Shown here in pieces: positions 1 through 9,068 of a DNA stretch of 64,000 nt. This stretch comes from Bermanella sp. WJH001 (lineage in GTDB: Bacteria; Pseudomonadota; Gammaproteobacteria; Pseudomonadales; Oceanobacteraceae), in assembly GCF_030070105.1 (NCBI RefSeq), contig NZ_JASJOO010000002.1, forward strand, positions 62,001 through 126,000. Direction: 5' to 3'. The position numbers were made by a program, and so were the translations under genes. The notes below the pieces were generated by a model, which searched no databases, was not told where the DNA came from, and saw only the letters and a program-made list of their open reading frames with translations. Positions within the stretch are counted from its first letter, which is position 1, and every line of letters starts with the position of its first letter.

Positions 1-2723
1 TGGGCATGCAGGGAGCGCCCAGAGGTTTGAATGTGGTATTTGAGTTTTTGTGAGCGCTCATTACCTTGGTAGCGATGTTTAATGGCTTTTGCCCAAATAC
101 GTCGAGCTACACGCCCGATGACGGCATATTCTGGGTCCATGCCATTACTAAAAAAGAAACTTAAATTCGGTGCAAAGTCATCAATGTGCATGCCACGGCT
201 TAAGTAGTATTCAGCAATGGTAAAACCATTGGCCAAGGTGAAGGCCAGCTGGCTAATGGGGTTCGCGCCTGCTTCTGCTATGTGATAACCGCTAATGGAT
301 ACGCTATAAAAGTTTTTAACGTCATTATCAATAAAGTACTGTTGAATATCGCCCATCATGTGCATGGCAAATTCGGTTGAAAAGATGCAGGTATTTTGAG
401 CTTGGTCTTCTTTTAAAATATCGGCTTGTACGGTACCCCGCACGGTCTGTAAGGTTTGTTGTTTGATTTTCTGGTAGATATGTTTATCGACTAATAAGTC
501 ACCACTGATGCCAAGTAGTGCCAAACCTAAACCTTCATTACCATCAGGTAACTCACCGCTGTAAACCGGTTTGGGTTTGTCTTTAAAATATTCCTCAATT
601 TTGGTTTGGGCTTGTTGCCATAAATTATTTTCTTTTAGATATTTTTCGATTTGTTGATCAATTGCTGCGTTAATAAAAAACGCAAGAATAATAGGCGCAG
701 GGCCGTTAATGGTCATGGACACAGATGTGCTAGGTGAACATAAATCAAAACCACTATAGAGCTTTTTCATGTCATCAACACTGGCAATACTAACCCCAGA
801 GTTACCCACCTTGCCAAAAATATCAGGGCGAGCGGCGGGGTTTTCCCCGTACAAGGTCACACTATCAAACGCAGTGGATAAACGGGCGGCGTCTTGCCCC
901 TTGCTTAAATAATGAAACCGTCGGTTGGTGCGCTCGGGGGTGCCTTCACCTGCGAACATTCGAATAGGGTCTTCACCTTGGCGGCGATAGGGAAAGACAC
1001 CTGCGGTGTAAGGGTAGTAACCGGGTAAATTTTCTTTGCCTAAAAATAAGACTAAATTACCCCAGTTGTTATCTTGGGTGGCGGCTACTTTGCAAATATC
1101 AAGCTGGCTTAAACTTTTTTGATAATTGTCGCCTTTTAAAATTTTATCGCGTACTTGGTATTCGTACTGCTGGGATGTGACAGACCCTTTGCGTTGTGGC
1201 CATTGTTTTAATTCACTTAATAACGGTGGCTCTATTGCTTGAAGATGTGTTTGATAACGATGTCTTAATAATGAGTATTCGTTTTGTTCTTGTAATGCGG
1301 TTTGTGTGTAAGGTTCAAGTGGCAAAGGTAAGAGTGGGTCGCCTAGTTCATTGAGTGCTTCATAGCAGTGTTGGGCTTTGGTTGCACTCATGCTTTGCTG
1401 TTGAATTCGTGTTTCTTGTTGGCGGCCATTTTCAGAAATTTCAGATAAATAGCGGCTGCGGCTACCCGGTATGATAGCCGTACCTTTTGGTTCAACCGCG
1501 TTAAAGTGAGAGTGATAGTGAGCCTTGCTTGCAAACGTCTCACTGACTTGTTGCAGTTTTTGAACCAGTGACTCAAAGAACCAATTAACACCAGGGTCAT
1601 TAAACTGGCTGGCAATACAAGGGAAAACCGGTACTTGTGAATCGTCAATGGCAAATTCATTGTGGTTGCGGCGCCATTGTTTTTTGACATCGCGCAGAGC
1701 ATCGCTGCTGCCGGATTTTTCAAATTTATTAATGACGATGTAGTCAGCAAAATCCAGCATGTCGATTTTTTCTAATTGACTGGCGGCCCCAAATTCACAG
1801 GTCATGACATAGCTGGAAACATCCACATAATCAACAATCTCACTGTCACTTTGGCCGATGCCAGCGGTTTCCACGATCACCAAATCTACCCCTGAGCTTT
1901 TTAAAAAGACAATGGCATCTGCTAGCATTTCATTGGTAGCAGCATGTTGACGTCGGGTTGCCATTGAACGCATGAATATTTGCGGGTTGCGTAAACTATT
2001 CATGCGAATGCGGTCCCCTAATAAGGCGCCGCCAGTACGTCTGCGTGTGGGATCAACCGCTAAAACGGCAATTTTCATTTGTGGTAAATATTGGCAAAAG
2101 CGATTTAATAGCTCATCGGTTAGGCTGGATTTTCCTGCGCCACCTGTGCCTGTGATACCCAATACAGGGGCTTGTGGTTGGGTTTGCCATTGGCTGCGTA
2201 ATTGAGCCAGTTCGTCGTGGGTTAATGCATTGTCTTCAATGGCACTGAGCATTCTGGCCAGTTCAAGATCTGTGGTGTGTTCGGCTTTGGGCGCAATGTG
2301 TTGACGTCGTGTATGTGCTCTTTTGACCACATCATCAATCATGCCCAATAAGCCCATTTTCATGCCATCGTTTGGGTGGTAGATGCGTTCGACGCCATAG
2401 TCTTGTAGCTGTTTGATTTCGTCTGGGGTGATGGTGCCACCGCCACCGCCAAATACTGCAATGTGTTCTGCGCCTGCTTGTTTTAGACGGTCAATTAAGT
2501 ATTGGAAGTATTCAATATGCCCCCCTTGGTATGAGCTTAAACAGATGGCATCGGCATCTTCTTGCAGGGCTGCATTGACCACATCATCGACACTTCGATT
2601 GTGGCCTAGGTGAATCACTTCGACGCCTTTATCTTGGATTAAACGGCGCATGATATTAATGGCGGCGTCGTGGCCGTCAAAAAGGCTGGCTGCGGTGACA
2701 AAACGCAATGGCACAGTGCTCAT
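1..2723 (-). CDS. icmF: Fused isobutyryl-CoA mutase (IcmF), 3' end beyond window
   Basis: About 907 residues are visible and the C-terminus lies beyond the left edge; the family is usually close to 1,090 residues. The protein opens with a cobalamin-binding domain carrying the DGHDAA motif (a DxHxxG-type lower-ligand motif) near residue 16. A MeaI-type GTPase follows, with P-loop GTGGAGKSS near residue 190 and NKFE near residue 329, and then the mutase TIM barrel from about residue 500. That domain order (B12-G protein-mutase in one chain) is diagnostic of IcmF, which interconverts isobutyryl-CoA and n-butyryl-CoA and self-chaperones its cofactor; some members act on related acyl-CoAs, so the substrate is inferred. 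The ATG at 2723 is followed directly by the conserved start of the B12 domain. It is probably transcribed alone. Confidence 0.93.
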   Translation of the reverse strand, partial: MSTVPLRFVTAASLFDGHDAAINIMRRLIQDKGVEVIHLGHNRSVDDVVNAALQEDADAICLSSYQGGHIEYFQYLIDRLKQAGAEHIAVFGGGGGTITPDEIKQLQDYGVERIYHPNDGMKMGLLGMIDDVVKRAHTRRQHIAPKAEHTTDLELARMLSAIEDNALTHDELAQLRSQWQTQPQAPVLGITGTGGAGKSSLTDELLNRFCQYLPQMKIAVLAVDPTRRRTGGALLGDRIRMNSLRNPQIFMRSMATRRQHAATNEMLADAIVFLKSSGVDLVIVETAGIGQSDSEIVDYVDVSSYVMTCEFGAASQLEKIDMLDFADYIVINKFEKSGSSDALRDVKKQWRRNHNEFAIDDSQVPVFPCIASQFNDPGVNWFFESLVQKLQQVSETFASKAHYHSHFNAVEPKGTAIIPGSRSRYLSEISENGRQQETRIQQQSMSATKAQHCYEALNELGDPLLPLPLEPYTQTALQEQNEYSLLRHRYQTHLQAIEPPLLSELKQWPQRKGSVTSQQYEYQVRDKILKGDNYQKSLSQLDICKVAATQDNNWGNLVLFLGKENLPGYYPYTAGVFPYRRQGEDPIRMFAGEGTPERTNRRFHYLSKGQDAARLSTAFDSVTLYGENPAARPDIFGKVGNSGVSIASVDDMKKLYSGFDLCSPSTSVSMTINGPAPIILAFFINAAIDQQIEKYLKENNLWQQAQTKIEEYFKDKPKPVYSGELPDGNEGLGLALLGISGDLLVDKHIYQKIKQQTLQTVRGTVQADILKEDQAQNTCIFSTEFAMHMMGDIQQYFIDNDVKNFYSVSISGYHIAEAGANPISQLAFTLANGFTIAEYYLSRGMHIDDFAPNLSFFFSNGMDPEYAVIGRVARRIWAKAIKHRYQGNERSQKLKYHIQTSGRSLHA

Positions 2724-2814
2724 ATTCACCTCAATTAACACTTACTAAACAAGCAGTGTTGTTGTTATTTTTATTATGATGAATTCAGTCTAGCCCTAAC
2801 TGTGCACGGGCAAT

Positions 2815-2831
2815 AGGGCCAATTTGGCCCT
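2815..2831. promoter_or_regulatory. Perfect 7-bp inverted repeat upstream of icmF
   Basis: AGGGCCA and TGGCCCT flank a 3-base spacer, about 92-108 bases upstream of the icmF start. No T-run follows on either strand, so an operator is more likely than a terminator. The binding protein is unknown. Confidence 0.4.
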
Positions 2832-2898
2832 AGTGTGAAATAGATTTAAACGGTCAGTTTATTTGGAAGAAAAGGTCATAAGTAGATATGACCATTGA

Positions 2899-4377
2899 TT
2901 AAGATGAGCAACTGATCTCTAAGGTTTTACCCCATTCAGGGGGCAAGTTAGCGTAGTGGTTAAATTCTGTTTGTTCATCAAAGGGTTTTTGTAGAATCGT
3001 AAACAGTTTTTGTACTTCACTGTAATCACCATTTTGTGCAGCGGTGATTGCATTTTGAGCTAAATAATTTCTAAGAATATATTTAGGGTTAACTTGATTC
3101 ATGCGTGTTTTTCGCGCGTCATCGTGTTCGCTGTTGAGAGCTTGTTGATTTTGTTTTAATGCTGCTTTGTATGCGGTAAACCAATTATCAAACGCCGTAA
3201 TATCTAGACATAAATCCCTAAGGTGTTTGTGGGTTTCAGGTTGATGAATATTGGCAAGCTGTCTGAAAAAATAACTGAAATCTAATCGACAGGTTTTCAT
3301 CATACTAAGCGTGTTTTCGATGATGCTTTGATGGGTTTTGGCATCACCGGTTAAGCCTAGCTTTTGGGTCATTTTTTCAAAGTAACTTTGCTCAAAAATA
3401 CTTGGGTAGTCTTCCAGAATATTTACCAAGCTTTCTTTGTCGGCTAACGGCAATAGTGCTTGCGCTAATACCGCAAGGTTCCAGTTTGCAATATTTGGCT
3501 GTTGATTAAACGCATAACGGCCTTGGTGGTCACTGTGATTACAAATAAAACTTGGGTCATAATCATCTAAAAATGCGAACGGGCCAAAATCAAAAGTATC
3601 ACCAATGATCGACATATTGTCGGTATTCATAACCCCATGGGCAAAACCAATGCTTTGCCAGTGGGCCATAAGATGCGCGGTACGGGTTAAGACAGCTTGA
3701 AAGAAGTCCACATAAATGTTGTGACTGTCTTTATTTAATAACTCATTAAAGTGATGAGCAATAACATGATCACATAACGTTTTTAGAAGGTTGGTTTGCT
3801 GGGTGAATGAACAAAATTCAAAGTGACCAAAGCGAATATGGCTTTGGCTTACCCGTAATACAGTGGCACCGGTTTCGGCTTGTTCGCGATAAACTGGGGT
3901 GTCGGTATCAACTACGCACAGGGCTCGAGTGGTGGGCACGTTAAGGGCAGCTAATGCTTCTGAGCACAAAAATTCTCGAATGCTAGAACGTAAAACCGCA
4001 CGGCCATCCCCTTGGCGAGAGTAGGGGGTTAAGCCTGCGCCCTTTAAATGCAGATCCCAGGTTTTGTGGTTAAACGCCACCTGACTTAGTAATACACCAC
4101 GACCATCACCTAAATCTGGGTTGTAATAACCAAATTGATGGCCCGTGTATTTCATAGCAATGGGTTGCCAGTTACTCAGTAAGCTTTGGCCAGATAATAT
4201 TTTCAGCGTGACATCATCGTTAAGGCTGGCCTCATCAAGGCCAAATAACGCTGCGCATGCAGGGCTAGCGGCCACAAGCTTTGGGTTGGAAAGGGCTTGA
4301 GGTGTAACAGGGCTATATAGGCTGTTGGGTAATTGCTGAAACGTTTGAACGTAATTTAGCTCTAACCAATTATTCAT
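2899..4377 (-). CDS. selO: SelO/YdiU pseudokinase-fold protein AMPylase
   Basis: 492 residues, close to E. coli YdiU length (about 480). Family motifs are clear: YTGHQFG and GDGRGVLL near residues 80-95, LKGAGLTPYSRQGDGRAVLR from about 107, and the metal-binding DTFDFGPF segment near residue 260, which replaces the kinase DFG. SelO proteins bind ATP in a flipped orientation and transfer AMP to protein Ser/Thr/Tyr residues, with roles in redox homeostasis. The C-terminus ends in a Cys-Ser-Ser tail, in line with bacterial members where cysteine stands for the eukaryotic selenocysteine. It starts at the ATG at 4377, 38 bases after the EamA stop codon, and could be cotranscribed with the upstream transporter. 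Confidence 0.94.
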   Translation of the reverse strand: MNNWLELNYVQTFQQLPNSLYSPVTPQALSNPKLVAASPACAALFGLDEASLNDDVTLKILSGQSLLSNWQPIAMKYTGHQFGYYNPDLGDGRGVLLSQVAFNHKTWDLHLKGAGLTPYSRQGDGRAVLRSSIREFLCSEALAALNVPTTRALCVVDTDTPVYREQAETGATVLRVSQSHIRFGHFEFCSFTQQTNLLKTLCDHVIAHHFNELLNKDSHNIYVDFFQAVLTRTAHLMAHWQSIGFAHGVMNTDNMSIIGDTFDFGPFAFLDDYDPSFICNHSDHQGRYAFNQQPNIANWNLAVLAQALLPLADKESLVNILEDYPSIFEQSYFEKMTQKLGLTGDAKTHQSIIENTLSMMKTCRLDFSYFFRQLANIHQPETHKHLRDLCLDITAFDNWFTAYKAALKQNQQALNSEHDDARKTRMNQVNPKYILRNYLAQNAITAAQNGDYSEVQKLFTILQKPFDEQTEFNHYANLPPEWGKTLEISCSS

Positions 4378-4415
4378 AGTACTTCTCGTGTGGCAGGTTT
4401 ACAGTATACCTGTGA

Positions 4416-5291
4416 TCAATATTTCATGCTTTGTTGGTAACCACTGTAAAGCACTAAGAATATCCCAACTAAAATACCGCAGCTGGCCAGTAAAAACGTG
4501 AGAGTGATGGCTTCTTGGTTCCAAATCATGCCACCTATGGCCGCAAGTACAGGCACACTTAGCTGCAGAACCCCAGCGCTTAAAGACGTAAAGGCGGGCA
4601 GTACTCGATACCATAACCAATAGCCCAAACCTGACGTGACAGCCCCTGAAGCGATGGCGAGGATTACGCCTTGTTTGCTAAGAAGAGCGCTTTCTTGTAA
4701 CCAAAATAGCGGCAATAACAATACACAAAAAAACAGACTATAAAAAAAGTTTTGGGCTGTGTCGTGCTGTGGATTTAAACTGGTTTTACCCGCTATGGTA
4801 TAAAAACCCCATGCAATACCTGCGATTGCCATGAGCAAAATACCTAGGGGCTCAGGGCGTTGTGCACTGGGGATCATCCAAACTGCAAAACTGCCTAGGG
4901 CTAATAACAGTCCGCATAATTCAAGTTTGGTGCTCTTTCGCCCTTGAATGTACTGCACCACCAACATGGTTAATTGCACGCTTACAAATAAAACCAGTGC
5001 TCCAGCGGCGGTGCCTAACATTAAATAGGCAATGGAAAAAAGCGCCGCATATATAAATAAATAGGCCGCTTGTTTTAAGCGAGGTTTGGTGGGTTTTTCA
5101 ATGTTGCTGTGTGTTTTATTAACAATAAAAATAAGAGCAAGTAACATCACAGCGCCACTGAATAAGCGAATAATGGTAAAACTATTAGCATCGATTAACT
5201 GATCGTTAAGAGCTAAGCGGCACAGCACACTATTGCCAGCAAAGGCTAATAGCGCTAATAGGGTTTGCAGGCCCAACAAAAAAGAAGACAC
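4416..5291 (-). CDS. EamA/DMT-superfamily inner-membrane transporter
   Basis: 291 residues with about ten hydrophobic segments in the two-fold 5+5 arrangement of the drug/metabolite transporter superfamily (EamA). The typical GxxWGFYTIAGK-like stretch that opens the second half lies near residue 165. The substrate cannot be read from sequence; members export amino acids, metabolites or drugs. The start is a GTG only two bases after the stop of the SEC-C mini-gene (5294), so translational coupling to that gene is likely. It may be the last or next-to-last gene of the long bat transcript, with selO beyond it. Confidence 0.85.
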   Translation of the reverse strand: MSSFLLGLQTLLALLAFAGNSVLCRLALNDQLIDANSFTIIRLFSGAVMLLALIFIVNKTHSNIEKPTKPRLKQAAYLFIYAALFSIAYLMLGTAAGALVLFVSVQLTMLVVQYIQGRKSTKLELCGLLLALGSFAVWMIPSAQRPEPLGILLMAIAGIAWGFYTIAGKTSLNPQHDTAQNFFYSLFFCVLLLPLFWLQESALLSKQGVILAIASGAVTSGLGYWLWYRVLPAFTSLSAGVLQLSVPVLAAIGGMIWNQEAITLTFLLASCGILVGIFLVLYSGYQQSMKY

Positions 5292-5293
5292 AA

Positions 5294-5470
5294 TTAGTCT
5301 TCTTTTTTTAAGTTTTTAAGCAGCTCTTTCAGTTCGCTGGCTTTTTTGGGGTCGCTCATGGCTTGTTTGATTTTTTCGCGAGCGGCATTGGTGCGGTCAT
5401 ATTCTTTTTTGCAGCACTCTTCATAAAGCTTACCACTGCCGCAAGGGCACAACTCATCATCTTGACTCAT
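5294..5470 (-). CDS. 58-residue SEC-C motif zinc-binding mini-protein
   Basis: A short gene read directly from the sequence: ATG at 5470, TAA at 5294-5296. The N-terminus carries CPCGSGKLYEECC, a complete SEC-C zinc motif (C-x-C-x8-C-C), here at residues 8-20. The remaining 38 residues are a charged Lys/Glu/Asp-rich helix. SEC-C was first described at the C-terminus of SecA, where it binds zinc and SecB; free-standing mini-proteins of this kind are common in gammaproteobacteria and their function is not settled. It sits 29 bases after batD and 2 bases before the EamA start, so it is probably part of the same transcript. Confidence 0.88.
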   Translation of the reverse strand: MSQDDELCPCGSGKLYEECCKKEYDRTNAAREKIKQAMSDPKKASELKELLKNLKKED

Positions 5471-5499
5471 AATATTCTCAACTATTTAAAAGCTCATTT

Positions 5500-7185
5500 T
5501 TAACTTGGGTAAAGAGGTTGCAAAGGTGAAGATGTCTCACCTTTGTTGGTTTTAAGATTGCGGATCAATTGCCACAAGTATTCACCTTGCCAAGCACTGT
5601 TGCCGGTTGGCGAATATAACGTGTAATCCAACTCTTGCAACGCCTGTTTAAATTCTTCAATGTCACCAAGTGATGCGACTTGTTGCAAACTGGCCATTTG
5701 GGTAAACCCTTGAGCATGAGCCCATTCAATAATGGCCTGACGGGCAGCCGTTGCATCATTATTGCGACACGCTTGTTTAATTTTTTTAAGTCCAGCCGAT
5801 GGCTTAAGTAGTTGGTTGTCATCTTGGCTAATATCAATTGGTTTGATTTGGTATTGGCGCCACAAAAGGTAACTGGTGATGAGCCATAATAACATGAATA
5901 CCAAACTTAAAATTGGCCAAAGGTTTGATGCTGGCGGATGGTTTGAAGCAACCGCTGCGCTTTCAACTAAAGCGTTGTTTTCAGTGCTGTCGGTTTTTAT
6001 GTCGCTAGTCTCTATGGCGGTATTGTTTGTTTGAGGTGTGTTAGAGGACGCTGATGCCACCGCAGAAACGTTAAGGGTTTGTGAAGGCATGACGGCGTAT
6101 TCAATACGGCCATCCTTAATATTAAACCAAGGAATGCGAATCTCCGGTAAGCGTACCTCGCCGTTTTTAGTCACCACCACTGCAATATTTTGGCTAACCA
6201 CCCCAGTGATGCCGTTATCGTCATTAATGTCTTGGGTTTGAGGTTGCTCGGGGTAATATTTAAGTTGTGGCACATCATTTAAGATCAGCTTAGGCAGTTG
6301 GGCTGCACTTAAACCTTTGGCTTTGAGTGATAACGATAAGGTGATGGGTTCACCTTGTTTTAAATTTTTTGTATTGCCTAACCATTTATAAGCTAAGCTC
6401 ACATCTTGTGCCGGTAACCAAGTATTATTTTGCGGATAATTGGCAGGTTGAGGTAACACCTGAATGCGAGTAGGTGGGTGACTAATGGAAATAGGGCGGC
6501 CAGGGCGCCAGCGACCATTGCTGATTTCACCGGTATAACGTGGGCCTGGGATAATTAATTCTCCACTGGTTTGTGCAAAAATCACATACCGACGTTCATA
6601 CACATCAAAGCTGCGACCATTTAGCTGTGTGCGGTACTGTTTAGTTTCACCTAATGGCTGCACCACCGCATCTTCAACTTCAACATCGTTTAATTGGCTG
6701 TTATCAAGTGGCACAGAGAAATACAGTTTTTCACTGTACACAATTTGGCCTTGTACATAGCTGGTTTTAATATCGGTTTCAGTGTGAAAAAACACATCTT
6801 TCTGTTGGTTTTGCAGACTTGGGTCAAGCTTGCTCACCATGATTTGAATAGGTTTGGTGCGCTCACCTTTATATTCAATGGACGGCACAACTAAGTTGCC
6901 TTTGCGTTTTGGGCTAATGGCGATTGTCCAAACTGTCCATGAATCACTTTGACCATTAATGTATTGAAAACTGTTTTTACGTTGTTGATTAATAATTGTA
7001 AATTGCTGTTCAAGGGGGGAAAGGTCAGGGTCCCCTGAATACACATTACTGTTGTAACGCAATGTCAGCATGATGGATTCACCTTCGCCAATATTGCTGC
7101 GATCAACGCTCGCTTCAAATGCCACCGCAAACGCGTGGCTGGTTAAAAAGCTTAAAATTAATAGACAAAATAAGTGTTTTACCAC
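5500..7185 (-). CDS. batD: BatD-like oxygen-tolerance protein
   Basis: 561 residues. An N-terminal signal peptide (hydrophobic residues 4-20, ending near AFA) precedes a large periplasmic region of beta-rich BatD domains. One membrane helix lies near residues 421-443, followed by a basic cytoplasmic tail. The opening AFEASVDRSNIGEGESI, with its repeated beta-sandwich units, is typical of BatD. Bat proteins were named for Bacteroides aerotolerance; the biochemical role is unproven, but they are thought to form an envelope complex with MoxR ATPase and VWA partners. It starts at GTG 7185 and overlaps the end of the BatB/C gene by seven bases, which indicates translational coupling. Confidence 0.88.
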   Translation of the reverse strand: MVKHLFCLLILSFLTSHAFAVAFEASVDRSNIGEGESIMLTLRYNSNVYSGDPDLSPLEQQFTIINQQRKNSFQYINGQSDSWTVWTIAISPKRKGNLVVPSIEYKGERTKPIQIMVSKLDPSLQNQQKDVFFHTETDIKTSYVQGQIVYSEKLYFSVPLDNSQLNDVEVEDAVVQPLGETKQYRTQLNGRSFDVYERRYVIFAQTSGELIIPGPRYTGEISNGRWRPGRPISISHPPTRIQVLPQPANYPQNNTWLPAQDVSLAYKWLGNTKNLKQGEPITLSLSLKAKGLSAAQLPKLILNDVPQLKYYPEQPQTQDINDDNGITGVVSQNIAVVVTKNGEVRLPEIRIPWFNIKDGRIEYAVMPSQTLNVSAVASASSNTPQTNNTAIETSDIKTDSTENNALVESAAVASNHPPASNLWPILSLVFMLLWLITSYLLWRQYQIKPIDISQDDNQLLKPSAGLKKIKQACRNNDATAARQAIIEWAHAQGFTQMASLQQVASLGDIEEFKQALQELDYTLYSPTGNSAWQGEYLWQLIRNLKTNKGETSSPLQPLYPS

Positions 7186-9068
7186 GGTTTACGCTCCCCA
7201 TTTTGTTCAGTGTTGCCTTGGCGCTGTTGATATTGATATAAAAATTTATTACGCAATAAACCACCAGGATCATCCGGAATGCGTTGAATCCATTGCTGCA
7301 TGGCTTGTTCTTGTTCTAAGTCGGCTTGGCTTTTAGGTTGAGATGGTAGGCCAGTTTGCTCACCTTCATTCTCACTATTTTTTTCATCTTGAGTGTGTTG
7401 TGCCATTTGTTCTTTTAGGGCATCCATTTCTTCTTGGCGTTGTTTTTCTTCTTCGGTTTGCGCTTGTTCTAATGGGTTCTCACTTTGTGTGTCGCCATCG
7501 GACTGCTGAGCGTTTTGCTGAGACTCATTGCTATCGCTTGACTGGCTGTCTTGTGATTGGCCATCTTGAGAATCACTGTTTTGTGATTGATTTTGTTGTT
7601 CGCTATTTTGATCAGATGATTCACCAGAGTCTTGGTTTTGTTCAGAGGAGTCCTGTGAGTCTGAGCCATCTTGATTTTGTTGTGGGTTGTTTTGTTGATT
7701 TTGTTGATTTTGTTTAAGTTGCTCCAGTAATGCTTTGTTTGCCTTAGCATCGTCAAAGTCACTTTGTTTTTTAAGGGCTGCATCATAGGCTGCAATGGCT
7801 TGATCGATTTGTTGTAACTGCGCTAGGGCATTGCCTTGGTTGTATAAACTCTGGGCATCATCAAATTGTTGCCATATGTCCAAGGCGCCTTGGTAATCAC
7901 CCGCTTTGTACAAGCTACTGGCTTTCCATTTAGGGTCGTTAAATGCTTCAGCGGCTTTTGCTGGGTTTTGTTCAAAATATTTTTCACCTTGCTGATCACC
8001 ATTCAACAGCACATCGGGTAAATTAATTTGTGCAACGCTGTCATTAGGCTGAACCAATACGATCACAGCGATGCTTAAGATAATGCCTTTTCTAAACGCG
8101 CCTAAACACAAAACCAGCAGCGGTAATACTAGCCAGAAACCACTATCTAACCATTGGTCAAACTCCATGTTTTCATCTTCGTCTTTTTTGAAATCTTCTC
8201 GTTGGCTGAAGCTTGATAGTAAAGATGTAATGTCGCGGTCATTGTTGCTTAGTCGTTTAATTTGAGCGCCGGTTGCACTGGCAAGCTGCTGCAAATTATC
8301 CCATTCAAGTGGTGGCATAATGACTTGGCCTGTGCTGTCTTTAAAAAAGCGGCCGTCAGGTTGTACCATGGGAGCACCTTGCTTGGTGCCCACGGCTAAA
8401 ATAGCAAGACGAATACCTGCACTCCTGAGTATCTGTGCGGCAGGTTGAATATCGCGGGTTTCAACCCCATCAGTGACTAATAAAAGTGTACGCGGTGAGC
8501 TGCCAGCTTGTTCAAATAAATTGGCGGTTTCTTGAGCCAGCGATACAAGATTACTGCCTTGGCTTGGCATGATGTAAGGATCAAGTGGTGTTAACAGAGA
8601 TTTAACTGTGTTGGTGTCTTGGGTTAATGGGCTGACCACATGAGCATCACCGGCATAGGCAATTAAACCAATATTTTGACCGCGTTGTGCTTTTAGCACA
8701 TCCATAATTTTGTATTTTGCCCGTTGTACACGTGAAGGGGCAACGTCTTGTGATGTCATGGATAAAGACAAGTCAAAACCAATAATTAAACCCTGTTGTG
8801 AACGATACACTTCTGAGCTTTGTTTTTGCCAACTTGGCCCACTTAGTGCGAGTATGGCAAGTAAGGCGGATAGCCATAACGCAACTTGAGTAAAACGCTG
8901 ACTGGTTTTTTGTTGGGTGTTCGATAGCACGTATTGCTGTAATTTCGGTGAAATAACAGACTGCCAGTTACCTGCTTTTAACGGCTTAATTTGTTTAAAG
9001 AAAAACAAAATAGCCAAGGGTAAAATTAATAAAATCCACTCAGGGCGCAATAGGTGAAAATCAGACAT
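7179..9068 (-). CDS. BatB/BatC fusion: VWA domain plus TPR and Q/N/S/D-rich tail
   Basis: 629 residues. Two N-terminal membrane helices lead into a VWA domain with MIDAS motif DLSLS near residue 98 and TDG near residue 200. A further membrane helix follows near residue 311, then TPR repeats at about 375-450 and a very long low-complexity tail of Gln, Asn, Ser, Asp and Glu (about 455-575). A basic, Trp-containing end closes the protein. In Bacteroides BatB (VWA) and BatC (TPR) are separate; the fused form is common in proteobacteria. MIDAS VWA domains usually bind protein partners through a metal. It overlaps batA by eight bases upstream and batD downstream. Confidence 0.9.
   Translation of the reverse strand: MSDFHLLRPEWILLILPLAILFFFKQIKPLKAGNWQSVISPKLQQYVLSNTQQKTSQRFTQVALWLSALLAILALSGPSWQKQSSEVYRSQQGLIIGFDLSLSMTSQDVAPSRVQRAKYKIMDVLKAQRGQNIGLIAYAGDAHVVSPLTQDTNTVKSLLTPLDPYIMPSQGSNLVSLAQETANLFEQAGSSPRTLLLVTDGVETRDIQPAAQILRSAGIRLAILAVGTKQGAPMVQPDGRFFKDSTGQVIMPPLEWDNLQQLASATGAQIKRLSNNDRDITSLLSSFSQREDFKKDEDENMEFDQWLDSGFWLVLPLLVLCLGAFRKGIILSIAVIVLVQPNDSVAQINLPDVLLNGDQQGEKYFEQNPAKAAEAFNDPKWKASSLYKAGDYQGALDIWQQFDDAQSLYNQGNALAQLQQIDQAIAAYDAALKKQSDFDDAKANKALLEQLKQNQQNQQNNPQQNQDGSDSQDSSEQNQDSGESSDQNSEQQNQSQNSDSQDGQSQDSQSSDSNESQQNAQQSDGDTQSENPLEQAQTEEEKQRQEEMDALKEQMAQHTQDEKNSENEGEQTGLPSQPKSQADLEQEQAMQQWIQRIPDDPGGLLRNKFLYQYQQRQGNTEQNGERKPW

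Noticed and set aside
4399-4620. 73-residue frame inside the EamA gene
   Set aside because: Overlaps the transporter in another frame; the transporter has full family structure.
7343-7795. Long frames on both strands over the low-complexity part of BatB/C
   Set aside because: They are shadows caused by repeated Gln/Asn/Asp/Ser codons; the BatB/C frame has a clear domain order.
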